A stretch of DNA of 64,000 nt from Onishia taeanensis (GTDB lineage Bacteria; Pseudomonadota; Gammaproteobacteria; Pseudomonadales; Halomonadaceae), in contig NZ_QLSX01000007.1 of assembly GCF_003268885.1 (NCBI RefSeq), positions 178,613 to 242,612 of the forward strand, read 5' to 3'. Under the pieces are notes generated by a model. That model ran no database searches. It was not told the origin of the DNA and was given only the letters and a program-made list of their open reading frames with translations. Below, piece by piece: positions 52,055 to 61,264 of the stretch (position 1 is its first letter; every line of letters starts with the position of its first letter). A program made the position numbers and the translations under genes.

Positions 52055-52870
52055 TCAGCCCTGATCGCCACCGCCGACCGGCAGTACGCTGCCGGTGATG
52101 TAGCTCGCCTCGTCCGAGGCCAAGAACAGAATCGGTGCGGCCATCTCGTCGAGCGTGCCGTAGCGCTTCATCAGGCAGCTCTGCTTGGTCTGGTCGATAT
52201 GCGCCTGAAACCAGGCCCGTTCCTTCTCGTTACCAGGCTCCGGGGTGCCGCGGGAAATCTTGCGCGGCGGCGCCTCGGTCCCGCCGATGCCGGCGGCTGC
52301 CACGCGAATACCGTGCTCGGCGTACTCGAAGGCCAGAGACTCGGTCAGCGCATTGACGCCTCCCTTCGCCGCCGAATAGGGAATTCGATGGATGCCTCGG
52401 ACCGCCACTGACGAGACATTGACGATCACGCCACCCCCCTGCTCAACCAGGATCGGCAACACGGCTCGACAGCACCACAGCGTCGGCATCAGCGAGCGCT
52501 GGACTTCGGCGGCTATCTCGCTTTCGCTGAACTCGATGAATGGCTTGAAGTTGATGGCCCCGCCTACGTTGTTGATCAGGATATCGATACGGCCGAAATG
52601 CTCGGCTGTCTTGGCCATGACGTCAGAGGCCCCGGCCCAGGTCTCCAGGTCGGCCAACACACTGATCGCCTCCACGCCCTGAGCACGCAGGCTGTCCACG
52701 ACCTCTTCCACCAGCTCTGAACGATCTACCAGGGCCAGGCGAGCTCCCTCCGCGCCGGCCCGCTCGGCCACTCGCCGCCCGATCCCCTGGGCGGCGCCGG
52801 TGATCACCATGACCTTGTCTTGGAAACGTGAGCCCTGGAAACGTGAGCCGTCGAAGCGTTGCGCGCTCAT
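52055..52870 (-). CDS. benD: Benzoate diol dehydrogenase
   Basis: A 271-residue SDR that oxidises and decarboxylates 1,6-dihydroxycyclohexa-2,4-diene-1-carboxylate to catechol. The motif TGAAQGIGRRVAERAGAEGA (near residue 25), NNVGGAINFKPF (near residue 100), IVNVSSVAVRG and the YSAAKGG pair (near residue 165) are intact. The start overlaps the benC stop by 4 bases. A tandem 5-residue repeat (RFQGSRFQ) is visible at the N-terminus just before the cofactor motif. Confidence 0.93.
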   Translation of the reverse strand: MSAQRFDGSRFQGSRFQDKVMVITGAAQGIGRRVAERAGAEGARLALVDRSELVEEVVDSLRAQGVEAISVLADLETWAGASDVMAKTAEHFGRIDILINNVGGAINFKPFIEFSESEIAAEVQRSLMPTLWCCRAVLPILVEQGGGVIVNVSSVAVRGIHRIPYSAAKGGVNALTESLAFEYAEHGIRVAAAGIGGTEAPPRKISRGTPEPGNEKERAWFQAHIDQTKQSCLMKRYGTLDEMAAPILFLASDEASYITGSVLPVGGGDQG

Positions 52871-53910
52871 GACACCTCTCCCGGTGCCTGATTGGGAGTG
52901 AACTTCTCGTAGTGGAAGCTCTGCGGCACGATGCCCTCCTTGTCGAAGTGCTTGAGTACAGCATCGACCATCGGGGGCGGCCCACACAGGTATACGTCGA
53001 TATCACCGCCGTGCAGCACCTCGTCGTCCATGTGATGGGTGACATAGCCCTTGCGCGGATGCTTGCTGGCCTCATCCACTACCACGGTGGAGTAGGTGAA
53101 GGTCGGCAGCCTCTCGGCGAAGACGTCCAGGGCATCGACCTTGACCAAGTGATGATCCTTGTTGACGCCGTAGATCAGGTGCATCGGCTGGCCGCTGCCC
53201 TGCTCTTCTTCCTGTTTCTGAGCCAGCTGCTCAAGCATGGAGAGGAAGGGCGCGAGGCCCGTTCCGCCCGCCAGCATCAGCACCGGGCGGGTGATCTCGC
53301 GAAGGTAAAAGCTGCCCAGCGGCCCGGTGAGAGAGAGGCGATCGCCGACCTTGGCCAGCTGGGTCAGGTAGCCGCTCATCAGGCCATTGGGGATATTGCG
53401 GATCAGGAAGGTGGCGCGCTGTTCTCCTGGCTTAGAACTGAAGGAATAGGAGCGGTGCTGATCGCTGCCCGGCACGTCGATGTGGATGTACTGGCCGGGT
53501 AGGAAGGCCAGCTCGGCCCCTTCGTCTAGGTCCACAGCCAGCTCAATGCTGTCCTCGGAGAGTTGCTCGACCACGGCCAGAGTCCCGTCGATCTTGCCAA
53601 CCTGGGTCTTGCATAGACTGGAGGCCACCGGCACCTGTATGACGCAGTCCGAAGATGGCACCATTTGGCAGGTCAGCACCTGGCCTTCGGCGGCCTCCTC
53701 GTCAGAGAGCGCGTCATCGAGGTACTCGTCCCCCATGTCGAACTCGCCCTGCTCGCAGTGGCCCTTGCAGGTGCCACATACGCCGTCGGAGCAGTCCATA
53801 GGCAGGTTGACCTTCTGGCGATAAGCCGCATCGAGGACCGTCTCCCCTGCCTTGCAGCCGATGAAGCGGGTGACGCCGTCTTCGAAGTTGAGTGCAATGG
53901 TGTAGCTCAT
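52867..53910 (-). CDS. benC: Benzoate 1,2-dioxygenase electron transfer component
   Basis: A 347-residue reductase for BenAB. The N-terminal plant-type 2Fe-2S ferredoxin has cysteines in MDCSDGVCGTCKGHC (near residue 40), the FAD domain has HRSYSFSSKP (near residue 155), and the NAD domain begins LMLAGGTGLAPFLSMLEQL (near residue 215) and ends DVYLCGPPPMVDAV. I start at MSYTIALNFEDG (53910), which has GGAG upstream and leaves a 38-base gap to benB. Confidence 0.94.
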   Translation of the reverse strand: MSYTIALNFEDGVTRFIGCKAGETVLDAAYRQKVNLPMDCSDGVCGTCKGHCEQGEFDMGDEYLDDALSDEEAAEGQVLTCQMVPSSDCVIQVPVASSLCKTQVGKIDGTLAVVEQLSEDSIELAVDLDEGAELAFLPGQYIHIDVPGSDQHRSYSFSSKPGEQRATFLIRNIPNGLMSGYLTQLAKVGDRLSLTGPLGSFYLREITRPVLMLAGGTGLAPFLSMLEQLAQKQEEEQGSGQPMHLIYGVNKDHHLVKVDALDVFAERLPTFTYSTVVVDEASKHPRKGYVTHHMDDEVLHGGDIDVYLCGPPPMVDAVLKHFDKEGIVPQSFHYEKFTPNQAPGEVS

Positions 53911-53948
53911 GGTCGAATCTCCTCCCACACCGGGTCTGCGTGACCCGT

Positions 53949-54437
53949 TCAGACGTGATAAACGTCGATGACCTGATGGATGTAGTCGTTGTTGAGTTGC
54001 ACGACTTTTCGGGTGATCAGCGGCGCCTCCCCCGACACATCCAAGGTGTAGAAGGCACTGCCGAAGTAGCTGTCGGTCTTCTTGTAGCGGTGGCTCAAGG
54101 TGTGCCAGTTGAAGCGCAACTCCACCGTGTCGCCATGCTCCTTGAGCACCTCGAGATTGGTGACTTGATGGGTAGTGCGGGGCTCGGGAGTGCTCGCCCC
54201 GCTACGCTCGGTCTTGATCCGATAGACCCGGTCCTCTAGCCCCTCTCGGTTCGGGTAATAGATTAGTGAAATCTCGGCTTGCGGGTCCCGGGTCAACTGA
54301 TCGTCATCATCCCAGGCCGGCATCCAGAACTCGGCGTCCTGGTGGTAGCACTCGAGCCAAGCGTCCCACTGGCGGTCGTCGAGCAGGCGCGCTTCGCGGT
54401 ATAGGAACGCCTGGATGTCGTGATAGCTGATGCTCAT
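53949..54437 (-). CDS. benB: Benzoate 1,2-dioxygenase small (beta) subunit
   Basis: A 162-residue beta subunit of the aromatic ring-hydroxylating oxygenase. Family features are FLYREARLLDDRQWDAWLEC (residues 11-30), LTRDPQAEISLIYYPNREGL and the C-terminal region with SYFGSAFYTLD and VQLNNDYIHQVIDVYHV. It follows benA by 32 bases. No catalytic residues; it stabilises the alpha3-beta3 hexamer. Confidence 0.94.
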   Translation of the reverse strand: MSISYHDIQAFLYREARLLDDRQWDAWLECYHQDAEFWMPAWDDDDQLTRDPQAEISLIYYPNREGLEDRVYRIKTERSGASTPEPRTTHQVTNLEVLKEHGDTVELRFNWHTLSHRYKKTDSYFGSAFYTLDVSGEAPLITRKVVQLNNDYIHQVIDVYHV

Positions 54438-54469
54438 GTCTGTTCTCCCCTTCTCGATTCGTGCAGGCC

Positions 54470-55849
54470 TTATACGGGCTGGGCGGCGGGCTCTGTCGGA
54501 ATAAACCGGCTGCGTTCCTTGTCGATGGCGCGCAGCATTTCCTCGACCCAGTGCTGGTGATGCAGCACGTAGAGGCCCTCGTCTTCCGGGGAGGCCCCGC
54601 TGAGCAGCGGCTTCATATCAATTGCTTGGGCATTCTCATCGGCCCCAGTGATCCACTGCTTGGCGCCGCGAGAAAGATCGCTCCACTCGGCCAGCGACCC
54701 GTGATAGCCGTCCTGGCAGGCACGGAACTCCTCAAGGTCGTCCGGTGTACCCATGCCAGAGACGTTGAAGAAGTCCTCGTATTGGCGGATGCGCACCCGG
54801 CGGCTCTCCGCGGGCTCACCCTTGGGCGCGAAGCAGTAAATGGTGACCTCGGTCTTGTCCACGGAGAGCGGACGCAGCACGCGGATCTGAGTGGAGAACT
54901 GATCCATCAGGTAAACGTTAGGGTAGAGACAGAGGTTACGGGTCTGGTTGACGATGGAGTCGGCCCGAGCCTCACCCAGCTCAGCCGCGACCTCATCCTT
55001 GCGACTGTAGACCGGGCGCACCTCGGGGTTGATCAACCGGGTCCACAGCATCATGTGGCCGTTCTCATAGGAGTAGAAGCCGCCCTGGCTCTTCGACCAA
55101 CCGTCGGCGTCCACTGCCTTGGTGCCGCCGGCGTCGTAGTTGCGCCGCTCCATGGTCGAGGCATAGTTCCAGTGCACCGAACTCACGTGGTAACCGTCGG
55201 CCCCGTTCTCGGCCTGCAGCTTCCAGTTTCCGTTGTAGGTGTACGACGAGGTACCGCGCAGAATCTCGAGGCCTTCCGGCGCCTGATCGACGATATTATC
55301 GATCACCTTGCGGGTTTCCCCGAGATAGTCCTCAAGCGGCATGACATCGGCACTCAGGCTGCCGAACAGGAAGCCCTTGTAGTTCTCGAAGCGCGGCAAG
55401 TGCTTGAGGTCGTGAGAGCCCTCCTGCTTGAATCCCTCCGGGTAAGCGCCGTTCTTCTCGTTCTTGGCCTTGAGCAGTTTGCCGTCGTTCTTGAAGGTCC
55501 AGCCGTGGAACGGGCAGGTGAAGGTGCCCTTGTTGCCCCGCTTTCGCCGGCAAAGGGTGGCGCCACGGTGGGCACAAGCATTGATCAGGCCATGCAGCTC
55601 ACCGGCCTTGTCGCGGGTGATCACCACCGGCTGACGGCCCATGGTCACGGTGAAGTAGTCACCCGGCTCGGCAATCTGGCTCTCATGGGCCAAGAACAGC
55701 CAATTACCCTCGAAGATGTGCTTCATCTCCAGGTCGAAGAAGGTCGGGTCGGTGAACATGCTGCGGTGGCAGCGAAAGACGCCGTTGTCAGCGTCGTCGA
55801 CGACGGCGCCGCGGACGCGTTGTTCGAGACGATCAAGCTGGGTAGTCAT
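54470..55849 (-). CDS. benA: Benzoate 1,2-dioxygenase large (alpha) subunit
   Basis: A 459-residue Rieske oxygenase that dihydroxylates benzoate. The Rieske 2Fe-2S ligands are Cys92, His94, Cys112 and His115 (CAHRGATLC, then TCPFHGW). The mononuclear iron region has the bridging Asp and His ligands in [15 protein letters not shown] (near residue 215). Length is typical. It lies 131 bases downstream of catA, in the order catBCA-benABCD with the same transcription direction. The alternative substrate toluate is possible, but the linked catA and catR favour benzoate. Confidence 0.95.
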   Translation of the reverse strand: MTTQLDRLEQRVRGAVVDDADNGVFRCHRSMFTDPTFFDLEMKHIFEGNWLFLAHESQIAEPGDYFTVTMGRQPVVITRDKAGELHGLINACAHRGATLCRRKRGNKGTFTCPFHGWTFKNDGKLLKAKNEKNGAYPEGFKQEGSHDLKHLPRFENYKGFLFGSLSADVMPLEDYLGETRKVIDNIVDQAPEGLEILRGTSSYTYNGNWKLQAENGADGYHVSSVHWNYASTMERRNYDAGGTKAVDADGWSKSQGGFYSYENGHMMLWTRLINPEVRPVYSRKDEVAAELGEARADSIVNQTRNLCLYPNVYLMDQFSTQIRVLRPLSVDKTEVTIYCFAPKGEPAESRRVRIRQYEDFFNVSGMGTPDDLEEFRACQDGYHGSLAEWSDLSRGAKQWITGADENAQAIDMKPLLSGASPEDEGLYVLHHQHWVEEMLRAIDKERSRFIPTEPAAQPV

Positions 55850-55980
55850 GACGGTGATCCTCGCTTGGCGATCATGTTATTGACGTTATTGGAGCGCAGG
55901 GGCCCCGGCCGTGCCGTCGACAGGGTCGGCAGCACGGGCACGTTCGATGCAGATAGGGAAAGGTGTCGTCAGCCGGGCGA

Positions 55981-56955
55981 TCAGACCCTGGCGGTACCCG
56001 CCAGTTGGCTCGCCTGGTCCTGCTCGTCTTCCTTGGCCCGCGGACGCTTGTGGCGAACCTGCAGCTCGGGGGCGTCGGTCTTGGCCAGTTCGACGTCGAA
56101 CACCACTTCAGCGAAGGGGCCGTCTAGCTGACGGCTGGCAATCTCGGCGGCGTCTTCGCTGCGGCGGGCAGGAACCACCAGTTCCTCGCGGGTAGCAAAG
56201 GCGAAGTCATCGAAGGTATAGGGATCGCCGGCCAGATTGATCTGGGTCGTCAGGTGCTGATGCCCCGGCGCAGAGACGAAGTAATGGATATGCGCCGGAC
56301 GCTCGCCGTGCCGGCCCAGAGCCTTCAGCACCACATCGGTGGGAGCACCTTCCGGCACGCCGTAACCGGAGGGAATGATGCTGCGAGCCGTGTAGCGGCC
56401 CTCGCTGTCGGTAAGGATGGTGCGACGCAGGTTGTATTCGCTCTGAGTCTCGTCGAAGAAGGAGTAGCCACCTTTGGAGTTGGCGTGCCATATCTCGACC
56501 TTGGCGCCAGCCACCGGGTTGCCCTCGACATCACGCACCTGACCGGTCAGCCACATGGTCTCGCCATCCGTATCCTGACCATCGTCCATCCGCGCGAAGC
56601 CTTCGGCCTGCGGGGCGCCTGCCACATAGAGTGGGCCCTCGATAGTACGCGGCGTGCCGCCGGTGCGCTTGGCCTCGGCATCGATTGCGTCCTGGCGCAT
56701 ATCCAGATAGTGGTCGAAGCCCAGGCCCGGCGACAGAAGGCCGAACTGAGTCTGGCTGCCCAAGGCGTTGAGCAGGTTGACGGCGGACCAGTACTCCTCC
56801 TCGCTGACATCGAAGTCATCGATCAGGCGAAACAGGTCCGAGAGCAGCCGATGCATGATCTGCTTGGTACGTTCGTTGCCGCCGCTCTGGTCGAAGCCGG
56901 CGACGGTGGTCAGGAAGTCTTGAACCTCGGGGGTGTCAAAAATCTTAACGGTCAT
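55981..56955 (-). CDS. catA: Catechol 1,2-dioxygenase
   Basis: A 324-residue non-haem Fe(III) dioxygenase that cleaves catechol to cis,cis-muconate. Iron ligands are Tyr164 (GGYSFF), Tyr198 (SGYGVPEG), His222 and His224 (RPAHIHYF), with Arg219 before them. The helical N-terminal linker of type I intradiol dioxygenases is present (RLIDDFDVSEEEYWSAVNLL). The C-terminus after residue 300 is a basic, low-complexity tail. Its promoter-distal neighbour is benA and it is 68 bases after catC. Confidence 0.95.
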   Translation of the reverse strand: MTVKIFDTPEVQDFLTTVAGFDQSGGNERTKQIMHRLLSDLFRLIDDFDVSEEEYWSAVNLLNALGSQTQFGLLSPGLGFDHYLDMRQDAIDAEAKRTGGTPRTIEGPLYVAGAPQAEGFARMDDGQDTDGETMWLTGQVRDVEGNPVAGAKVEIWHANSKGGYSFFDETQSEYNLRRTILTDSEGRYTARSIIPSGYGVPEGAPTDVVLKALGRHGERPAHIHYFVSAPGHQHLTTQINLAGDPYTFDDFAFATREELVVPARRSEDAAEIASRQLDGPFAEVVFDVELAKTDAPELQVRHKRPRAKEDEQDQASQLAGTARV

Positions 56956-57023
56956 GGTCGATTATCCTCGTTTGTTATGGTTTTCCATTCCGCTCGCGGA
57001 CGCTGGCGTGCGTTATCCGCGTT

Positions 57024-57314
57024 TCAGGCATCATCCTCGCGGATAGAGGACGGGTGGCGGCACAGGGGCTTGACGCTGATTTCCATGTAGGGGAAGAGCG
57101 GCAGGTTACTGACCAGCTCCTGCAGTTCGGCGTTGTCTTCGACATCGAAGATGCTGACATTCGAGTAGCTGCCAGCCACGCGCCACAGATGGCGCCACTT
57201 GCCTGCGCGCTGCAGCTCTTGGGAGTAAGCCTTCTCGGTTGCCTTGATCTCGGCGACCTGCTCGGCCGGCATGGACGGCGGCAGCTTGACGGTCATTTCC
57301 ACCTGAAACAGCAT
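57024..57314 (-). CDS. catC: Muconolactone delta-isomerase
   Basis: A 96-residue isomerase converting muconolactone to 3-oxoadipate enol-lactone. The family sequence is clear: MLFQVEMTVKLPPSMP, then KATEKAYSQELQRAGKWRHL, GSYSNVSIFDVEDNAELQ and LPLFPYMEISVKPLCRHPSS. The start at 57314 is fixed by GGAGAACG upstream; longer readings run into the end of catB. It lies 13 bases after catB. Confidence 0.95.
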   Translation of the reverse strand: MLFQVEMTVKLPPSMPAEQVAEIKATEKAYSQELQRAGKWRHLWRVAGSYSNVSIFDVEDNAELQELVSNLPLFPYMEISVKPLCRHPSSIREDDA

Positions 57315-57327
57315 GACGTTCTCCTTT

Positions 57328-58449
57328 TCAGTTCTTGCGTGCGTAGTGTGCGAGCTTGTCTTCATCCAAGGTGACGCCGAGTCCAGGTCCTTTCGGGAGA
57401 TCGACCCCAAACTCGTGGTAGTGGAGAGGCTCGACGACAATGTCGTCCTTAAGCAGCAGCGGGCCAAACATCTCGGTACCCCAGGCCATTTCGTCCTGGG
57501 TCGCCCAGGCATGCAGGGACGCTGCGGTGCCGATGGAGCCTTCCAGCATGGTGCCGCCGTAGAGGCCGATGCCGGCGGCCTTTGCCACATGGGACAACTC
57601 CAGCACCCCGAAGAGCCCGCCGGACTTAGCGATCTTCAGGGCAAAGGCGCCGCTGAATCCGCCAGTCACCAGATCGAGCCCATCGCGGGCATCCTGAACG
57701 GCCTCGTCCGCCAGCATCGGTACATTGAAGCGCTGTGACAGCCGGACCAGGCCGGCATGCTCGCGGGCGGGAATAGCCTGCTCGATCAAATCGATACCGG
57801 CATTCTGAAGTGCCTGAATGCCGCGCACGGCAGTGGGCTCGTCCCAGGCCTGATTGATATCGACCCTGATGCTTGCCCTGTCCCCCAGGGCTTCCTTTAT
57901 AGCCGCCACATGGCGCACATCCTGATCCACCGAGTTGGCACCGATCTTCAACTTGAAGTCGCAATGGCGACGCTGCTCGAGACGCAGCAGGGCCTCGTCG
58001 ATGTCCTTCTGGGTGTCGCCGCTGGCCAGGGTCCAGAGCACCGGCAGATGTAACTGGCGAGCACCACCCAGCAACTCAGCCACCGATAGGCCGAGGCGCT
58101 TGCCTTGAGCGTCAAGCAGTGCAGTTTCCAGTGCCGATTTGGCGATGGCGTTGCCGCGGGCATGCCGATTCAGCCGTGCACGTAGCGCATGGATGTTGCC
58201 CGAGGGCTGGCCGACCAGCAGTGGCGCCAGGTAGGTATCGATGTTGGTCTTGATGCTCTCGGGACTCTCGGGGCCATAGGCCAGGCCGCCGATGGTGGTG
58301 CCCTCACCGATACCCTCGATATCATCGCTGTGATGCATCCGCACGATGACCAGGGTCTGGCAGGCCATCGTCGTCATGGAGAGCTTGTGCGGGCGGATGG
58401 TCGGCAGGTCGACCAGCAACGTCTCGATTGAGTTGATCACGGGGGGCAT
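57328..58449 (-). CDS. catB: Muconate cycloisomerase
   Basis: A 373-residue enolase-superfamily enzyme that lactonises cis,cis-muconate. The base Lys is in DFKLKIGANS (near residue 167), metal ligands are in VDINQAWDE (near residue 197), LIEQAIPA and LADEAVQDA (near residue 248), and the second Lys in ALKIAKSGG. First gene of catBCA-benABCD-benE-benE, divergent from catR. The ATG at 58449 follows GGAGCCATCT. The shared intergenic DNA of 105 bases holds the CatR site. Confidence 0.94.
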   Translation of the reverse strand: MPPVINSIETLLVDLPTIRPHKLSMTTMACQTLVIVRMHHSDDIEGIGEGTTIGGLAYGPESPESIKTNIDTYLAPLLVGQPSGNIHALRARLNRHARGNAIAKSALETALLDAQGKRLGLSVAELLGGARQLHLPVLWTLASGDTQKDIDEALLRLEQRRHCDFKLKIGANSVDQDVRHVAAIKEALGDRASIRVDINQAWDEPTAVRGIQALQNAGIDLIEQAIPAREHAGLVRLSQRFNVPMLADEAVQDARDGLDLVTGGFSGAFALKIAKSGGLFGVLELSHVAKAAGIGLYGGTMLEGSIGTAASLHAWATQDEMAWGTEMFGPLLLKDDIVVEPLHYHEFGVDLPKGPGLGVTLDEDKLAHYARKN

Positions 58450-58538
58450 AGATGGCTCCGAGTTCCAGGAATCTGGTAATTGCATGGCAGTTTGATTGCA
58501 GCCTGCAGACGGAACCAATATTGTTTAAGTGCCTTTCC

Positions 58539-58553
58539 ATACCCTGGAGGTAT
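58539..58553. promoter_or_regulatory. CatR/BenM-type operator ATAC-N7-GTAT
   Basis: ATAC-CCTGGAG-GTAT is an exact match to the ATAC-N7-GTAT consensus known for the LysR regulators CatM and BenM of Acinetobacter, and it also satisfies T-N11-A. It overlaps the ribosome site of catR, ending two bases before its ATG, so binding should repress catR itself as well as act on the divergent catB promoter. Confidence 0.7.
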
Positions 58554-58554
58554 C

Positions 58555-59457
58555 ATGGAGTTGCGCCACCTGCGGTACTTCTGCGTAGCGGCCGAAGAGC
58601 TGAACATGACCCGAGCGGCCGCCAGACTGAACATGGCTCAGCCCCCTTTAACTCGCCAGATCAATCAGTTAGAAGAAGAAATCGGCACTCGACTGTTCGA
58701 GCGAAGTTCCCGAGGTCTGACCCTCACCCCCGCGGGTCAGTTCTTTCATGAGCATACCCTGCAGATACTGGAGAAAGTCGACACCACGGTCGCTGGCACC
58801 AGGCGTATCGCCCGCAACAAGCACCAGCTGTTCGGCATCGGCTTCGTTCCGTCGGTGTTCTATGGCCAGCTTCCGCTGCTGGTGCGCGGGCTACGACAAA
58901 AGGAGGATCTAGAGCTGACGCTGGCGGAACTGACCACCGTGCAGCAGATCCAGGCATTGAAGGCGGGGCGTATCGATTTGGGATTCGGCCGGTTGCGCAT
59001 CGACGACCCCGATATAGAGCAGGAGGTATTGTTCGAAGAGCCGATGATGGCGGCACTGCCTAACGGCCACCCTCTCGAAGGCACTAAGCCGACCATGGCG
59101 CAGCTGGCCGAATACCCACTGATCCTGTTTCCAGCCACGCCGCGTCCAAGCATGGCGGACAGCGTACTCGGCATGTTCCGCCGCCGTGGACTGCGGGTAA
59201 GAGTCGCGCAAGAAGCCAATGAGATGCAGACAGCGCTGGGGCTCGTGGCCTCGGACCTGGGCATCACCCTGGTCCCCGAACAGGTTCGCAGGCTTCAGCG
59301 CGACGGTATCAACTACGTCTATCTGGCCGAGAAGCACATCACAATTCCCATCCTCTGCAGCCGGCGCCGGGGGGAAAAGCCAAATGAGATCATGCAGGCC
59401 GCCAACGCTATCCTCGCCGTGCTGGTCGAGAACCGTCGGAGTGGGCGCTATCCCTGA
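58555..59457 (+). CDS. catR: LysR-family regulator of the cat-ben operon
   Basis: A 300-residue LysR regulator. The helix-turn-helix segment ELRHLRYFCVAAEELNMTRA followed by QPPLTRQINQLEEEIGTRLF is the CatR/CatM/BenM signature. The ligand domain is complete, with QEANEMQTALGLVASDLGIT near residue 220. Start fixed by CTGGAGG, which is also part of the operator. Divergent from catB, so activation by cis,cis-muconate (and perhaps benzoate, as in BenM) is the expected behaviour. Confidence 0.92.
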   Translation: MELRHLRYFCVAAEELNMTRAAARLNMAQPPLTRQINQLEEEIGTRLFERSSRGLTLTPAGQFFHEHTLQILEKVDTTVAGTRRIARNKHQLFGIGFVPSVFYGQLPLLVRGLRQKEDLELTLAELTTVQQIQALKAGRIDLGFGRLRIDDPDIEQEVLFEEPMMAALPNGHPLEGTKPTMAQLAEYPLILFPATPRPSMADSVLGMFRRRGLRVRVAQEANEMQTALGLVASDLGITLVPEQVRRLQRDGINYVYLAEKHITIPILCSRRRGEKPNEIMQAANAILAVLVENRRSGRYP

Positions 59458-59567
59458 CTTTGGCCTACCTCCTACACCGGTTCAAAGGTTCCTGCATAAC
59501 CTAATATGTTCCCGATCGTTATACAGATCGGCCCATATCGGGCTTTTCTAACGTATAGATACAAAAA

Positions 59568-59585
59568 AGCCACCCGTAGGTGGCT
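59568..59585 (-). terminator. Terminator on the minus strand, likely native to a lost tRNA gene
   Basis: AGCCACC-TACG-GGTGGCT on the minus strand is followed by TTTTTTG: a strong terminator for leftward transcription. No minus-strand gene precedes it except the 14-base tRNA-like end at 59602-59615, which points to the original terminator of that tRNA. Confidence 0.75.
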
Positions 59586-59601
59586 GATTTGCTTGATGCG
59601 G

Positions 59602-59615
59602 TGGCGGAGGGACAG
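59602..59615 (-). other. Putative attachment site: 3' end of a serine tRNA
   Basis: Read on the minus strand, CTGTCCCTCCGCCA has a CCA end, G at the discriminator position and an acceptor half TCCCTCC, as in bacterial serine tRNAs with a GGAGGGA 5' end. The match stops at the T-stem, and the rest of a tRNA is missing. A P4-type integrase gene lies 180 bases further on, so this is probably the att core of an integrative element, with the tRNA's own terminator left outside. Confidence 0.65.
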
Positions 59616-59734
59616 TCCGCTTGATTAGGCTTCAGAAACATCCAATAAAATATAATTACTCATTGTTTTAGCTTTATTTTTTTTAATCTCTGTCCAGCAA
59701 GATCCAAAGCCGTACCGACATTTCCAGAGTCAAA

Positions 59735-59770
59735 GTATGGGCCGGAGTATGGGCTAGGGTATGGTACGCT
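59735..59770 (+). repeat. Three 12-bp direct repeats before the integrase gene
   Basis: GTATGG recurs at 59735, 59747 and 59759, exactly 12 bases apart; the first two units (GTATGGGCCGGA, GTATGGGCTAGG) agree at 9 of 12 positions. The spacing of about one helical turn suggests a protein array, for example integrase arm sites or a regulator of int. Confidence 0.6.
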
Positions 59771-59796
59771 AATCCTTCGACAACGAGGAGGCGGCC

Positions 59797-60996
59797 ATGG
59801 GCAAGCTCACCACACGTGGAGTGCAGAAACTGGTCAGGGAGGCCAAGCCCGGGTTGACCAACGATGGTGAGGGCCTGTACCTCAAGATCGGCAAGAAAGG
59901 GGGAGCAAGCTGGATCTATCGGTTCCGGCGCAATGGCAAACTTCGCGACATGGGCCTTGGTAGCTATTCGGACGTCAGCCTTGCTGAAGCGCGAGCTCGT
60001 GCCGGCAAGAACCGTAGCCTCATCAAGGAAGGCCTTGATCCCCTTGAGGCCAAGGTAGAAGAAGAGCAAGTAGACGAGGCCACGCCCACCTTCACCAGCT
60101 GTGCCGCCCGCTACATCATGTCCCACCGCCGCAGCTGGCGGAACGCCAAGCACGCGCGGCAATGGGTCAGCACGTTGAAGGCCTACGCTCGACCGGTCAT
60201 CGGAAACAAGCCTGTCGATGAGGTCACCACCCAAGACGTCCTGAAAATCCTGTCACCGACCTGGACCAGCAAGACCGAAACGGCCAAGCGCGTGCAAGGC
60301 CGGATTGAGAACGTCCTCGACTACGCCGCGGCGCACAACTACCGAGATCCTGTGAACCCGGCCCGCTGGCGTGGGCACCTCGACAAGCTGCTGGCCAAAC
60401 CATCTAGGGTCAAGCAGGTAAGCCACCATCCGGCTATGCCCTATGATGATGTTGCCGCCTTCATGGCCGAGCTTCAGGGCTATACCAGCGTTTCCTCCAG
60501 GGCCCTGCAGTTCCTGATCCTGACAGCTACGCGCACTTCAGAGGTCCTGCGCGCTGATTGGCTGGAGCTCGACCTCAACAATCAAACCTGGACGATCCCA
60601 GCCGACAGAATGAAGGCACGCCGCGAACACCGTGTGCCGCTGTCACGGCAAGCGGTGGAGCTGCTGGCCCAGCTACCGCGAGTGAAGGGCAACTCCTATG
60701 TCTTCCCCGGAGCGCGCTACGGACGCCCTCTCTCCAATATGGCCATGCTGCAGCTGATGCGAGGCATCGGCTATGGTCAGGGTGGCGAACGGGGCGACTA
60801 CGTGCCCCACGGCTTCCGCTCGAGCTTTCGCGATTGGACCGGCGAAGTCACCAGTTATCCTCGTGACGTCGCAGAAATGGCGCTGGCCCACACCATCGAG
60901 AACAAGGTGGAAGCGGCCTATCGCCGTGGAGACCTCTTCAATAAGCGACGGGCCATGATGCAGAATTGGGCCGATTTCATCCTACCGCAGAGCTAG
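59797..60996 (+). CDS. P4-type tyrosine integrase
   Basis: A 399-residue site-specific recombinase. An N-terminal DUF4102 arm-binding domain (residues 1-90, with LYLKIGKKGGASWIYRF) leads into a core-binding domain and the catalytic domain. Catalytic residues are visible: Arg in LTATRTSEVLRADW (near residue 249), His-x-x-Arg in PHGFRSSFRDW (near residue 335), the second His in ALAHTIENKVEAAY and the Tyr in EAAYRRGD (near residue 373). The ribosome site GAGGAGG is strong. P4-type enzymes usually use tRNA 3' ends, in line with the site 180 bases upstream. Confidence 0.93.
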   Translation: MGKLTTRGVQKLVREAKPGLTNDGEGLYLKIGKKGGASWIYRFRRNGKLRDMGLGSYSDVSLAEARARAGKNRSLIKEGLDPLEAKVEEEQVDEATPTFTSCAARYIMSHRRSWRNAKHARQWVSTLKAYARPVIGNKPVDEVTTQDVLKILSPTWTSKTETAKRVQGRIENVLDYAAAHNYRDPVNPARWRGHLDKLLAKPSRVKQVSHHPAMPYDDVAAFMAELQGYTSVSSRALQFLILTATRTSEVLRADWLELDLNNQTWTIPADRMKARREHRVPLSRQAVELLAQLPRVKGNSYVFPGARYGRPLSNMAMLQLMRGIGYGQGGERGDYVPHGFRSSFRDWTGEVTSYPRDVAEMALAHTIENKVEAAYRRGDLFNKRRAMMQNWADFILPQS

Positions 60997-61197
60997 TAAG
61001 GACACTCTTGAAGTACTGAACACTCGGGCATGGCGCATGTTTTGCTGTGGCAAGGCAGCCTGCAGGCCCTACAGCAGTATTTCTTGTTATCAAAGCGTTA
61101 CAACAGGTAGCACACTTCATCGAGCGCTACGCTGACGAGCTGCATTCAAGACACTTCGAATCGCCCAGAGAGCTTTAGGAAACTATGTTGACTGACC

Positions 61198-61223
61198 GAG
61201 CCCGGCTTGTAAGGGGCGGGCTC
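61198..61223 (+). terminator. Hairpin downstream of the integrase
   Basis: GAGCCCG and CGGGCTC pair around a 12-base loop and are followed by TTCTATT. It lies about 200 bases after the integrase stop and before the RNase H gene. The T tract is short. Confidence 0.6.
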
Positions 61224-61264
61224 TTCTATTCCTGCATCAGAACATCACCGCCACGGAGCGCCGC

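Noticed and set aside
54461..56131. A 556-codon open frame on the plus strand opposite benA and the catA end
   Set aside because: benA and catA on the minus strand are full-length with all catalytic residues, while the opposite frame has no family signature. Long antisense frames are common in GC-rich coding DNA.
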